This document shows, piece after piece, positions 8,440-16,847 of a stretch of DNA of 64,000 nt. This DNA is from Flavipsychrobacter sp964461535 (GTDB lineage: Bacteria; Bacteroidota; Bacteroidia; Chitinophagales; Chitinophagaceae). Numbering within the stretch: the stretch's first letter is position 1; each line of letters starts with the position of its first letter. The translations under genes were made by a program, and so were the position numbers. The notes under the pieces are model-generated. The model worked only from the letters and a program-made list of their open reading frames with translations. It had not been told where the DNA came from and searched no databases. The stretch is taken from positions 1-64,000 of the forward strand of contig CAYWUY010000006.1 in NCBI GenBank assembly GCA_964461535.1. The letters run 5' to 3'.

Positions 8440-9003
8440 ATGAAGTTTTTAAAAATACAGTTAGTATTTATAGCATTATTAATTTCTACATTTTCATACG
8501 GTTATCATATTTCATTGCAGATTACAAATCCGCTTAGTTTAATGTCTAAATATGGTGGCTTGCTTGAAACCCGAGTTGGGCAAAGTTCAGTAGGATTGGG
8601 GTATACCTTATATAATGGTGCTTATCAAGGAGCGCAGTATAAAGTTGAGTACATGAGATTTAAAAGAATCTTTGGCTCTATGGATTATCGTAAAAAGTAT
8701 TCTGAAAATTTTTGGTATGTAAAAGCGTTAGGTGGAGATGCAAAGTATGAAAGTAAAGCCTTGGAAACATTTGGCAATAAATCAGATATTAGTCTGCCAT
8801 CTAAAACCTATATAGCTGCTGGTGCTGGTGTAGGTAAAAGATTTACTATGAATCACTTTTGCATTTCTATTAATTTAGGATTGAAAATTGCTTATTTCAC
8901 TGATAAAATTGACGATAATGTAAAAGAACAATATAATTTGTTTTACGCAACAGGTCCTGGTTCTATAGTTGATTTAAACTTTAGGCTAGGTTATCAGTTA
9001 TAA
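8440..9003 (+). CDS. Exported protein of unknown function, tandem paralogue 1
   Basis: I do not recognise a named family. From the ATG at 8440 the protein has 187 residues, beginning with a signal peptide (KFLKIQLVFIALLISTFSYG). An upstream in-frame TTG at 8401 would spoil the signal. The rest is beta-rich with alternating aromatic and polar residues and Gly-rich turns, as in small outer-membrane or surface beta proteins. It is a paralogue of the next gene: the two share a Gly-rich GAGVGKR/GVGLGRR element and a near-identical end, FYATGPG followed by a short strand and G[YF]QL at the terminus. The 20-bp spacing suggests a two-gene operon. Confidence 0.75.
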   Translation: MKFLKIQLVFIALLISTFSYGYHISLQITNPLSLMSKYGGLLETRVGQSSVGLGYTLYNGAYQGAQYKVEYMRFKRIFGSMDYRKKYSENFWYVKALGGDAKYESKALETFGNKSDISLPSKTYIAAGAGVGKRFTMNHFCISINLGLKIAYFTDKIDDNVKEQYNLFYATGPGSIVDLNFRLGYQL

Positions 9004-9023
9004 TTTCCTTTATCACTTTTGAA

Positions 9024-9617
9024 ATGTTAAATAAAAAAACATTATTATCAATATTCTGCGTTTTTATATGCGCTATTAATATAGCTAAAGCAGAAGATAG
9101 GTATGCTTATTTTAATAGGTGGCCTAAGGTTAAATACCACTTTGCAGCACATGTTTACAGTCCTCTCTCTGCATTTTATAAAGTAGGAACAACTTTAGAG
9201 TATAGAAGACACTTCGTATCATATAAAGCTAGTTACTTTAAATATTATGGGGTCTACCCAGGTAGGCAAGCTTCTTTTGAGTATGATTTGTATCTTCCTA
9301 CTAAAAGTAATAAAGAGTATTACATTTATACTAAGGGTGTAGCTGGTAACGCTGATTATGACAATACTAAACTCAGCTTCTTTTCATACGATGCATTAAT
9401 AGCTGTAAAAAGTACTTTTTATGGCGGTGGTGGTGTGGGTTTAGGTCGTAGGTATAATTACAAACATTTGTTTTTTAATTGGAGTGCTGGTGTAAAATAT
9501 GTTGCATTAGATTTGGACTCTGATGATAAAAACAACAGAAATTTATACAGACTATTTTACGCTACAGGTCCCGGCGCTTTGCTTGACGTGCACTTCTCTG
9601 CCGGTTTTCAGCTATAA
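9024..9617 (+). CDS. Exported protein of unknown function, tandem paralogue 2
   Basis: A 197-residue protein with a signal peptide (NKKTLLSIFCVFICAINIAKA). It shares with its upstream neighbour the order of conserved pieces: an N-terminal SPLSAFYK/NPLSLMSK strand, a YEYD/YMRF region, a Gly-rich turn and the terminal FYATGPGALLDVHFSAGFQL-type strand. A terminal strand ending in an aromatic pair plus Leu is typical of outer-membrane beta-barrels, so a small barrel or surface beta-sandwich is plausible. No function can be assigned. It probably arose by tandem duplication, with considerable divergence since. Confidence 0.75.
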   Translation: MLNKKTLLSIFCVFICAINIAKAEDRYAYFNRWPKVKYHFAAHVYSPLSAFYKVGTTLEYRRHFVSYKASYFKYYGVYPGRQASFEYDLYLPTKSNKEYYIYTKGVAGNADYDNTKLSFFSYDALIAVKSTFYGGGGVGLGRRYNYKHLFFNWSAGVKYVALDLDSDDKNNRNLYRLFYATGPGALLDVHFSAGFQL

Positions 9618-9681
9618 CTTACATAAGTTATTTTCTGTCTTTTTAGCTTTCTTTCAACATAAAATTTGTTACATTTAGCTA

Positions 9682-11472
9682 ATGATAGAACGTCTTTTTG
9701 ATATAGTTGCTCAAAGGGTTACTAAGTCACCGGAAGCAACAATGTTGGCTGCCAAAGAAAACGGCGTGTGGAAAACTTATTCTGCCAGCGAGGTATGGTC
9801 ATTATCCAATGAACTTGCAGCCGGAATATCTAGTTTAGGTTTGCTTTCCGATCCTTCAGATATAGACAAACAAGCTAAAATTGCACTAATATCTCCTAAT
9901 AGACCTGAATGGATTATTACAGATGTTGCAAGTCAGCTAACAGGTGGCGTTCTAACTCCTGTTTATCCTACAATTAGTCCTAACGAGTTAGTTTATATTT
10001 TCAATGAGTCTGAGATTAAGATAGTCTTTGTAGCTAATAAGGATATATACGAGAGATTTGAAGAAGCCTTTAAATCTATTCCATCATTGCAATATGTCTA
10101 TAGTTTTGATGAATTGCAGGGGGTTAGAAACTGGAAGTCGCTGTTACAAAAAGGAGCATCTATCAATTCCCAAACATTAGATTCAATAACTACTAATACC
10201 TTAGCAACCATTATATATACATCAGGTACTACGGGAAACCCTAAAGGAGTTATGCTTACGCATAAAAACATAGCTAGCAATGTAAATGATTGTTTACCGG
10301 TATTCTCATTTGCAGAAGAGGGTAGGCCAGCTCTATCATTTCTACCCTTGAATCATATTTTTGAACGTACTGTTACCTACATCTATCTTATTGCCGGTGT
10401 GCCTATTTATTATGCTGAGAGTATGGATACAATAGGCTTGAATTTAAAAGAGGTAAAGCCGCATGTTTTTACAACTGTACCAAGACTTTTAGAAAAAGTA
10501 TACGAACGTATTTTAAACACCGGATTGGAGTTGAAAGGCATAAAAAGAGCACTTTTCTTTTGGGCTTTAGAACTTGGTAAAAAGTATGATAATCATATTT
10601 CAGGTAGTGCCTGGTACAGGTTTCAGCTTGCTATAGCCAATGCTTTGGTTTTTAAGAAGTGGCGTGAAGCATTAGGCGGTAATGTGAAATCGATAGTTGT
10701 GGGTTCCGCTGCAACTCAAGAGCGTTTAGTGAGGATATTTTCTGCTGCGCAATTAACAATAGAAGAGGGTTATGGCTTGACTGAAACATCACCTGTAATT
10801 TCTGTAAATAGATTTGAAAGTGTTGATAGACGTATAGGCACTGTAGGTCCTATTATTCAGAATGTACAGGTACAGTTAGCAGAAGACGGTGAAATACTAG
10901 TGAAAGGTAATAATGTTACCATAGGCTATTATAAGCAGCCCGAGCTGACAAAAGGGCTAATTGATGAAGAAGGGTGGCTACACACTGGTGATATAGGTGA
11001 AATGGTGGATGGAAGGTTTTTGAAAATAACTGATCGTAAGAAGGAGATGTTTAAAACATCGGGTGGTAAATATGTAGCACCTCAGGTAGTAGAGAATAAG
11101 ATGAAGGAAAGCATATTTATTGAGCAAATGATGGTAATAGGAAACGGACGAAAGTTTGTTAGTGCCCTTATTGTACCTTCATTTGTGCAAGTAAGAAAAT
11201 ATTTAAGAGAACATAATGCTCAACTAAGTATTCCTGAATCAAATTCGGAGTTAATAAAGTTGAAGGAAGTACAAGCGCTCATTCAAAAACAAATAGATAA
11301 ATATAATCCTGGTTTTAGTCATCCGGAACAAGTTAAAAAGTTTGCTTTGTTGCCAGACGAATGGACTATTGACTCAGGAGAATTGACTCCTTCTCTTAAG
11401 ATAAAAAGAAAGGTGATAGAGCAAAAATATACTACCTACATAGATGCTATATACGAAAGCGAACCATATTGA
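9682..11472 (+). CDS. Long-chain fatty acid-CoA ligase (AMP-forming)
   Basis: A 596-residue adenylate-forming enzyme that activates fatty acids to acyl-CoA through an acyl-adenylate. The P-loop motif is TIIYTSGTTGNPKGVMLTH, the A5 motif is EGYGLTETSP, the A7 motif GWLHTGDIGE and the A8 hinge DRKKEMFKTSGGKYVAP. A catalytic lysine follows near the C-terminus. It is the FadD15/AcsL-like, longer type. The start ATG has TACATTTA ending 4 nt upstream, so the message may be leaderless. A UbiA-like membrane protein follows 23 bp later, and the exported paralogue pair lies upstream. Confidence 0.92.
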   Translation: MIERLFDIVAQRVTKSPEATMLAAKENGVWKTYSASEVWSLSNELAAGISSLGLLSDPSDIDKQAKIALISPNRPEWIITDVASQLTGGVLTPVYPTISPNELVYIFNESEIKIVFVANKDIYERFEEAFKSIPSLQYVYSFDELQGVRNWKSLLQKGASINSQTLDSITTNTLATIIYTSGTTGNPKGVMLTHKNIASNVNDCLPVFSFAEEGRPALSFLPLNHIFERTVTYIYLIAGVPIYYAESMDTIGLNLKEVKPHVFTTVPRLLEKVYERILNTGLELKGIKRALFFWALELGKKYDNHISGSAWYRFQLAIANALVFKKWREALGGNVKSIVVGSAATQERLVRIFSAAQLTIEEGYGLTETSPVISVNRFESVDRRIGTVGPIIQNVQVQLAEDGEILVKGNNVTIGYYKQPELTKGLIDEEGWLHTGDIGEMVDGRFLKITDRKKEMFKTSGGKYVAPQVVENKMKESIFIEQMMVIGNGRKFVSALIVPSFVQVRKYLREHNAQLSIPESNSELIKLKEVQALIQKQIDKYNPGFSHPEQVKKFALLPDEWTIDSGELTPSLKIKRKVIEQKYTTYIDAIYESEPY

Positions 11473-11495
11473 TTATCTAATATGTAGTATTTACA

Positions 11496-12398
11496 GTGCA
11501 GATAACATATAAGAATATATCTCTGATAAAGACAATTTATTATGGCAATTTCTTTTATGGTATTAGTGCAGTATTTCTTTGTATAGAAGCTGCAGCTCAA
11601 CAATCTCTAATATTCAATTCAGTATCTTTTTATGCATTTATATTTTGTATTGTAGTATTCTACTACAATCTAGCATATAGAAATAAACAAGATAATGACA
11701 CAAATGATAGACTTCATTGGCACTATAAAAATGCTAATGCTATAACATTTGTGCAAATTCTTTTCTTCTCTTTCATTTTGCTATATGGTATTGTCTATTT
11801 ATGGAAATACCATACTAATCTACATATATTAGATAGATATGACTTGCTTTTGCTTACTTCTTTTCCTTTATTAGGTGCTTTATACTATGGCTCAGAAAAG
11901 TATAATGTTAGACAAATAGGGTGGTTGAAGCCATTTGTAATTGGTTTTATTTGGGCAGGTATTATACATATTATACCCAGATATGAGACAGCTATAAAAA
12001 GTAGCATGCCGGTTCATTTTAATCAGCTTTCCATTGGTCTTTTGGTTAAGAATTGGCTTTATATATCAATACTTTGCATCATGTTTGATATTAAAGATTA
12101 TGCCACAGATAGTAATCAAGAATTAAAAACATTTGTAGTAAGGTATGGTTTGAGAAAAACTGTGGTTTCTATAATTATTCCTCTAACTCTTATAAGTTTA
12201 GCACTATTAATTGGTTTTGCATTAAGTATGCATTTTCTTTGGTTAAGAATATTATTAAACTCTATCCCTTTTATTGTGCTTATTCTAGTGGCATTTTCTT
12301 TATCAAAAAGGCGAAGTATATTGTATTATCTTACTATAATAGATGGACTAATGTTATTAAAGGCTATATGTGGTATAGTGGGTATGTATATAAAGTAA
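11496..12398 (+). CDS. UbiA-like integral membrane protein, possible prenyltransferase
   Basis: A 300-residue protein with about eight or nine membrane helices, starting at a GTG. FDIKDYATD (Asp198, 201 and 205) resembles the second Asp-rich motif of UbiA prenyltransferases, and it is followed by KTFVVRYGLRKT, which resembles the conserved K-T-L/F...G that follows it. The first Asp-rich motif is not standard: the loop around 57-73 has YNLAYRNKQDNDTND. Family members attach prenyl chains to quinone or lipid precursors. Enzyme activity is plausible but unproven. It directly follows the acyl-CoA ligase and ends at a bidirectional terminator. Confidence 0.6.
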   Translation: MQITYKNISLIKTIYYGNFFYGISAVFLCIEAAAQQSLIFNSVSFYAFIFCIVVFYYNLAYRNKQDNDTNDRLHWHYKNANAITFVQILFFSFILLYGIVYLWKYHTNLHILDRYDLLLLTSFPLLGALYYGSEKYNVRQIGWLKPFVIGFIWAGIIHIIPRYETAIKSSMPVHFNQLSIGLLVKNWLYISILCIMFDIKDYATDSNQELKTFVVRYGLRKTVVSIIIPLTLISLALLIGFALSMHFLWLRILLNSIPFIVLILVAFSLSKRRSILYYLTIIDGLMLLKAICGIVGMYIK

Positions 12399-12399
12399 A

Positions 12400-12434
12400 A
12401 AAGTAAAGGCACCTCAATAGGATGCCTTTACTTT
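12400..12434. terminator. Bidirectional terminator between convergent genes
   Basis: A 12-bp perfect stem (AAAGTAAAGGCA/TGCCTTTACTTT) lies between the UbiA-like gene and the TlpA-type gene. The minus-strand side is followed by a T run. Confidence 0.85.
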
Positions 12435-12458
12435 GTACGTTATATAAATTATACCCAT

Positions 12459-13607
12459 TTATTTGATTGTAGCACTCAACATAGCTTCTAGCTGATCTCC
12501 TCTTAAATCTCTAGCTATAATATTTCCTGATGGATCTACTAGATAGTTAAATGGAATAGACTGAACACCATATAATTTTGCAGCGCTACTGTTCCAACCT
12601 TTTAAATCGCTAACATGATACCAAGCCCCAATTTTATCATCTGATATAGCTTTAACCCATTTTTCTTTTTCGTTATCTAAAGATACGCTGTATATAGTGA
12701 AGTTTTTATTTTTGAATTTGTTATAGGCGCTCACCACATTCGGGTTCTCTTGACGGCATGGTTTACACCATGATGCCCAAAAATCTACAAGCACGTATTT
12801 GCCTCTCAAAGAAGAAAGTTTTATTTCCTTACCATCGGGTGAATTAAAAATAATGTCTGGTGCTGCCATGCCCACATCTACACGTCCTGTTTGTTGTGCT
12901 GCTTGTTTGTTTTGTAATATTTTTGAAGATATATCGGCATAGTATACACCGAAATCTTTTGTCATTTTAGTATTAGGGAACTTTTTATTAAGACTTTGAT
13001 TGAAGGATTCTAAGAAGTTATATTCAGTATTGATATTTAGCATTCTTGCGGCAAATATTGCGTTGGGTTCGTATTTAGTAGTATCAGCATATACCTCAAT
13101 AAATTCTGTGAATTTAAAATTCATGTCTTGATATTCTTTTTTAGCAACCTCTAGTAAGCTGTCTTTTCCTTGTGCCTTCATAGAGTCCATTACAAGAGTG
13201 ATACTATAAACACCTTTCATATGTTCTCTAATATTGCTAATCAATTTTTTTAGAGACTGAGAACTAGGAGAGCCGTTCACATTATACTTAGTTATTTCGG
13301 CCCAGTCGGCTTCTACTTTTAGATTTCCTTTTTCTATTGATAATAAAATAAAGCTATTAGGAGTGAAATGTAATCGGTATAATCCAGGCTCAGTTGCTAC
13401 TTCATTAAATTCAAATTTCCCTTCTTTGTCAGATTTTACAGAATCTAAAACAGTAATAACACTATTTGCATTTAATTGCTCAAGTAACACGTACTGTTCA
13501 GGCATCCCCTTAATATGTCCTTCTATAGTATACTTGTAACTGTTGTTTTTACATGCAGAGAAGAGAATAGCAGATATAACAAGAATTAGTAAAAGTTTTT
13601 GCTTCAT
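12459..13607 (-). CDS. TlpA-family thiol-disulfide oxidoreductase lipoprotein with DUF4369 domain
   Basis: A 382-residue lipoprotein whose signal peptide ends in a lipobox (AILFSAC, Cys19). Residues about 25-125 match the DUF4369 beta domain common before thioredoxin domains in Bacteroidota (YTIEGHIKGMPEQYVLLEQL region). A helical linker follows. The C-terminal thioredoxin fold (about 245-382) carries the active site WASWCKPC and a later cis-Pro in QSIPFNYLVD. Such proteins reduce or oxidise periplasmic thiols, often for cytochrome c maturation, and ccmC is 4 kb away. It is transcribed alone, bounded by a terminator at its end. Confidence 0.88.
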   Translation of the reverse strand: MKQKLLLILVISAILFSACKNNSYKYTIEGHIKGMPEQYVLLEQLNANSVITVLDSVKSDKEGKFEFNEVATEPGLYRLHFTPNSFILLSIEKGNLKVEADWAEITKYNVNGSPSSQSLKKLISNIREHMKGVYSITLVMDSMKAQGKDSLLEVAKKEYQDMNFKFTEFIEVYADTTKYEPNAIFAARMLNINTEYNFLESFNQSLNKKFPNTKMTKDFGVYYADISSKILQNKQAAQQTGRVDVGMAAPDIIFNSPDGKEIKLSSLRGKYVLVDFWASWCKPCRQENPNVVSAYNKFKNKNFTIYSVSLDNEKEKWVKAISDDKIGAWYHVSDLKGWNSSAAKLYGVQSIPFNYLVDPSGNIIARDLRGDQLEAMLSATIK

Positions 13608-13948
13608 TAAGTTGTTTTTATTTATACATCTGCTTCTAGCGAAGCTAAAGTGAGTAAAGTTACAGTGCCAAACGTCAATAAATATTTAAAGTTTTGACAA
13701 TCTAAGTATTCAATATTATTTAAAGTGTATATAATGGTGAAGAAATGTGTTAATAACGATGTGTTGCATTAGGCCAATTATTTAGTATGTTTGTGTTGAT
13801 AGGAGCCCGTATAAATGTAGGGTTCTAATTTTATTAACCAAATAGATTGAAGTTTTAACACAAGTGTGGATGATTACAGCGATAGCTGGTGTTAGTTATA
13901 TATCTTTTATGTGTTTTACTTCAACTTTATATAAATTATTGATTATTA
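13608..13948. other. 341-bp divergent intergenic region with a possible structured ricT leader
   Basis: No open frame is credible here. TATGTTTG at 13786-13793 fits a TANNTTTG box facing ricT, with TGTTG 20 bp upstream; it would give a leader of about 150 nt. That leader can form GGAGCCC/GGGTTCT (13802-13826, with two G-U pairs). It can also form an element at 13857-13893 in which AACAC/GTGTT encloses CAGC-GATA-GCTG. No known riboswitch class is recognised. Confidence 0.4.
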
Positions 13949-15514
13949 ATGTCTTGTGGTAGTTGCGGATCAGTATCCGGTGGTAAGCCTATGGGTTGTA
14001 AAAGCAATGGAGGCTGTAGTACCGGTGGCTGTAACCGAATGAATGTACATGATTGGCTAAATAGTTTACCATATCATGATGGTGCTAAGCCTTTCCCGAT
14101 AGTTGAAGTTTCCTTCAATAAGGGTAGTAGAAAGGAGTTTTTTAGAAATAACACACACCATATACTAGAAAAAAGTCAGTGGATAGTGGTTGAGGGAGTT
14201 AGTGGCTATGACATTGGTCAGGTAAGCCTAACTGGAGAATTGGTGAAGTTGCAACTGAAAAAATATGGAGTAACTGAAAATTCAGTTACGAAAAAAGTAT
14301 TTCATCCTGCAACAGAAGATGAATTAGCTACTCTAGATGTAAATAAAACCAGAGAACAAGAAATATTAATAAGAAGCCGTGCTATAGCCAAAACACTAAA
14401 TCTAGAAATGAAACTTTGTGAGGTTGAGGTACAGGCTGATGGTAAAAAAGGGACTTTCTTCTACACTGCTGACCAACGCGTTGATTTTAGAGAGCTTATA
14501 AAGTTGTTTGCTAACGATTTCAAAATGAAAATTGAAATGAAGCAAATAGGTGCAAGACAAGAAAGTGCAAAAGTTGGTGGTATTGGGTCTTGTGGTAGAG
14601 AGTTGTGTTGTAGTACATGGTTAACAGATTTTAAATCTGTGAACACTACTGCGGCCAGGTATCAAAACTTATCTATTAATCAAACAAAGCTATCTGGTCA
14701 ATGTGGTAGGTTAAAATGCTGTTTGAACTATGAGTTAGATACTTATATGGATGCATTATCTGTCTTTCCTGATCATGCAGAGCATCTAGAAACTCAAAAG
14801 GGTGTAGCACATCTACAGAAAAGAGATATTTTTAAAAATCTTATGTGGTATAGTTTTTCGGATAATAATAAGCAATATCCATTAACTATAAATAGAGTAA
14901 ACGAGATAATAAAACTAAACAAGCAAGGTCAAAAAGTAGAAGATTTACAGCCTGTAGAGCTGGAAACTGCAGCTGAAAAAGGAATAGTGAAAAGTGGGGA
15001 TATGGGCTTTGTAAATGATGTAGGTCAAATATCATTAAAGGCTTTAGAAAAGAATAGCAAGAAAAAGAAAAATAATAACAACGCTAATAGAAATGCACTA
15101 CAGCCTAGTAGAGGTAATGTGCCTAATAATAGTGAAAGAAGGCCTAATGACCAGCAAGGTACTTCACAGGCTAGAGGTAATGGCCCTCAACAGCAAAGAC
15201 CTCAACAACAGCCTAATAATAGACCTAAACCACAAGGACAACCAAATGCTAAACCTGCACAGCAACCTAATAGGCCAGATGTAGAAAAGCCTAACAGCGG
15301 TAATGTGGCGGCTAGACCAGCTAACAATAAACCTAATAATCAACCAAGGCCTCAGCAAAACGCAGGTGCACAACAGCCAAGGAGAGAAGGTGGTAACCCT
15401 AATAATAGTCAACAACAAAAAAATAGACCCAATAATAATGGCGGAGGGAAGCAATTAGGACCAAAGGGGCCGCAGAAAAATCCGCAGCCACCAGAAGCTC
15501 CTAAAGAAAATTAG
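13949..15514 (+). CDS. ricT: RicT/PSP1-domain protein with long Gln/Asn/Pro-rich tail
   Basis: A 521-residue protein. The first 30 residues are Cys-rich (Cys 3, 6, 17, 23, 28) with GCKSNGGCSTGGC, the signature of Bacteroidota RicT. The PSP1 C-terminal domain (about 60-300) has the Cys motifs GSCGRELCCSTWL and SGQCGRLKCCLNYE. In Bacillus, RicT is part of an Fe-S complex (RicAFT) acting on RNA processing and development. Here no RicA or RicF is nearby. From about residue 375 to the end the protein is low complexity: Lys/Asn first, then Gln/Asn/Pro/Arg repeats, likely disordered and basic, so RNA binding or condensation is a reasonable guess. Two hairpins and a bidirectional terminator follow. 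Confidence 0.88.
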   Translation: MSCGSCGSVSGGKPMGCKSNGGCSTGGCNRMNVHDWLNSLPYHDGAKPFPIVEVSFNKGSRKEFFRNNTHHILEKSQWIVVEGVSGYDIGQVSLTGELVKLQLKKYGVTENSVTKKVFHPATEDELATLDVNKTREQEILIRSRAIAKTLNLEMKLCEVEVQADGKKGTFFYTADQRVDFRELIKLFANDFKMKIEMKQIGARQESAKVGGIGSCGRELCCSTWLTDFKSVNTTAARYQNLSINQTKLSGQCGRLKCCLNYELDTYMDALSVFPDHAEHLETQKGVAHLQKRDIFKNLMWYSFSDNNKQYPLTINRVNEIIKLNKQGQKVEDLQPVELETAAEKGIVKSGDMGFVNDVGQISLKALEKNSKKKKNNNNANRNALQPSRGNVPNNSERRPNDQQGTSQARGNGPQQQRPQQQPNNRPKPQGQPNAKPAQQPNRPDVEKPNSGNVAARPANNKPNNQPRPQQNAGAQQPRREGGNPNNSQQQKNRPNNNGGGKQLGPKGPQKNPQPPEAPKEN

Positions 15515-15541
15515 GCGTAAGGTTGTCAAGGTCTTTAAATA

Positions 15542-15563
15542 AATACATTGCAAACAATGTATT
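15542..15563. repeat. Inverted repeat after ricT
   Basis: AATACATTG/CAATGTATT is a perfect 9-bp dyad with a 4-nt loop, 28 bp after the ricT stop. It has no T run, so it is not a good terminator by itself and could be an mRNA 3'-end hairpin. Confidence 0.6.
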
Positions 15564-15591
15564 GATAGATTTTAAGGGGCTGAACGTACAT

Positions 15592-15608
15592 ATTCTACTC
15601 GGTAGAAT
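15592..15608. repeat. Second inverted repeat between ricT and rpoD
   Basis: ATTCTAC-TCG-GTAGAAT is a perfect 7-bp dyad with a 3-base centre. It could be a protein-binding site or a hairpin in the ricT 3' region. Confidence 0.5.
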
Positions 15609-15661
15609 TGCATTACAGCTATATTGACGTTAATTATACAATAAATGTTAGAGTATACATC

Positions 15662-15700
15662 AAAAAAAATCAGGCAAGATTATCTTGCCTGATTTTTTTT
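15662..15700. terminator. Bidirectional terminator between ricT and rpoD
   Basis: A stem of at least 18 bp, with eight A on one side and eight T on the other, built on ATCAGGCAAGA/TCTTGCCTGAT. It works for both converging genes. Confidence 0.95.
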
Positions 15701-15721
15701 GAATAAAAGTGTATGTGTTTG

Positions 15722-16591
15722 TTAGTTACCTAAGTAAGTTTTCAGCAATTGACATCTGCTTGCAGTACGGAGCTTAGTAATAGCTTTATCTTTTATTTGC
15801 CTTACACGTTCGCGCGTTAAAGAAAAGCGCTCTCCTATATCTTCTAAACTCATAGGATTTGATACACCTATGCCAAAATATAGTTTTATAACATCGCGCT
15901 GTCTATCTGTAAGTGTACTTAAAGAGCGCTCAATTTCGCATCTTAATGAATCTCTGTGGTAAAGATCTGCGTCAGCAGCTTCAGAGTTAGGATTTTCAAG
16001 TATATCTAGTAGAGAATTATCTTCGCTATCAACAAAAGGTGCATCAACCGATACGTGTCTTGCAGCTACGCCTAATGTAGTTTCTACTTCCTCTGTGCCA
16101 ATATCTAACATTTCGGCAAGCTCTTCTGTGGAAGGCTCTCTTTCATATTCTTGTTCTAGTTGAGAATATGCTTTACTAATTTTGTTTGAAAGTCCTACTT
16201 TGTTTAGCGGTAAACGAACAATACGAGACTGTTCAGCTAAAGCTTGTAAAATAGATTGTCTAATCCACCATACAGCATAAGAAATGAATTTGAAACCTCT
16301 GGTTTCGTCAAAGCGTTGAGCTGCTTTAATTAAGCCTAAATTTCCTTCATTAATCAAATCGCTTAAAGAAAGACCTTGGTTTTGATACTGTTTTGCTACA
16401 GATACAACGAATCTCAAGTTTGCCTTAGTAAGCTTTTCCAAAGCACGTTGGTCGCCTTGTTTTATTCTTACTGCTAGTTGAACTTCTTCTTCTGGGGTAA
16501 TCAGGTCAACTTTCCCAATCTCCTGAAGATATTTTTCAAGCGATTGACTTTCACGATTAGTGATTGACTTCGTGATTTTGAGCTGACGCAT
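15722..16591 (-). CDS. rpoD: Primary RNA polymerase sigma factor (RpoD/SigA), short Bacteroidota type
   Basis: The housekeeping sigma factor, 289 residues from the ATG at 16591, which gives the family N-terminus MRQLKITKSITNRES. The frame also has an ATG four codons upstream. It lacks region 1.1 and the non-conserved insertion, as is normal in this phylum. Region 1.2 is SLEKYLQEIGKVDLITPEEE; region 2 has KLTKANLRFVVSVAKQY, DLINEGNLGLIKAA and GFKFISYAVWWIRQ; region 4 has TDRQRDVIKLYFG and the HTH SLEDIGERFSLTRERVRQI. This protein recognises the TTTG/TANNTTTG promoters seen across the window, and its own upstream region carries one of the best examples. Confidence 0.97.
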   Translation of the reverse strand: MRQLKITKSITNRESQSLEKYLQEIGKVDLITPEEEVQLAVRIKQGDQRALEKLTKANLRFVVSVAKQYQNQGLSLSDLINEGNLGLIKAAQRFDETRGFKFISYAVWWIRQSILQALAEQSRIVRLPLNKVGLSNKISKAYSQLEQEYEREPSTEELAEMLDIGTEEVETTLGVAARHVSVDAPFVDSEDNSLLDILENPNSEAADADLYHRDSLRCEIERSLSTLTDRQRDVIKLYFGIGVSNPMSLEDIGERFSLTRERVRQIKDKAITKLRTASRCQLLKTYLGN

Positions 16592-16673
16592 AGACATAGG
16601 CAAAGAATTTAGTGGTTAGAGAATCGTTAACAGTTTAAATTGTTAAAAGAAACTAAAAAGTGATTATTGTAAG

Positions 16674-16705
16674 CAAATCTAAGTTTCTTAGCAATTCAAC
16701 CCAAA
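16674..16705 (-). promoter_or_regulatory. Predicted rpoD promoter
   Basis: TTTG (16705-16702), 20 bp, then TAGATTTG (16681-16674) on the minus strand match the Bacteroidota consensus exactly. The start of transcription would be near 16668, giving a leader of about 75 nt. Confidence 0.7.
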
Positions 16706-16785
16706 AAAAGTTTAAGAAGGTTTTAACTAGAAATTTTGTAAATAAAAATGATGATAAAAAATATTCGTGATAATGACGAAATAAA

Positions 16786-16816
16786 TTTTGATTGTAGCAT
16801 CATTTTTTTATTATTG
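16786..16816 (+). promoter_or_regulatory. Predicted promoter of the START-like gene
   Basis: TTTTG (16786-16790), 18 bp, then TATTATTG (16809-16816), one mismatch from TANNTTTG. It ends 31 bp before the ATG at 16848. Confidence 0.45.
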
Positions 16817-16847
16817 CAGTCAGTAGAAACAAGTGAATAGCATAGAA

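Noticed and set aside
13800..13895. Known riboswitch in the ricT leader
   Set aside because: The foldable parts are short and match no class I know; kept only as a possible structured leader.
15060..15510. Repetitive sequence in the ricT tail as a tandem repeat or CRISPR-like array
   Set aside because: It is in-frame low-complexity coding for Gln/Asn/Pro/Arg; there is no fixed repeat and spacer. The antisense open frame is a shadow of this composition.
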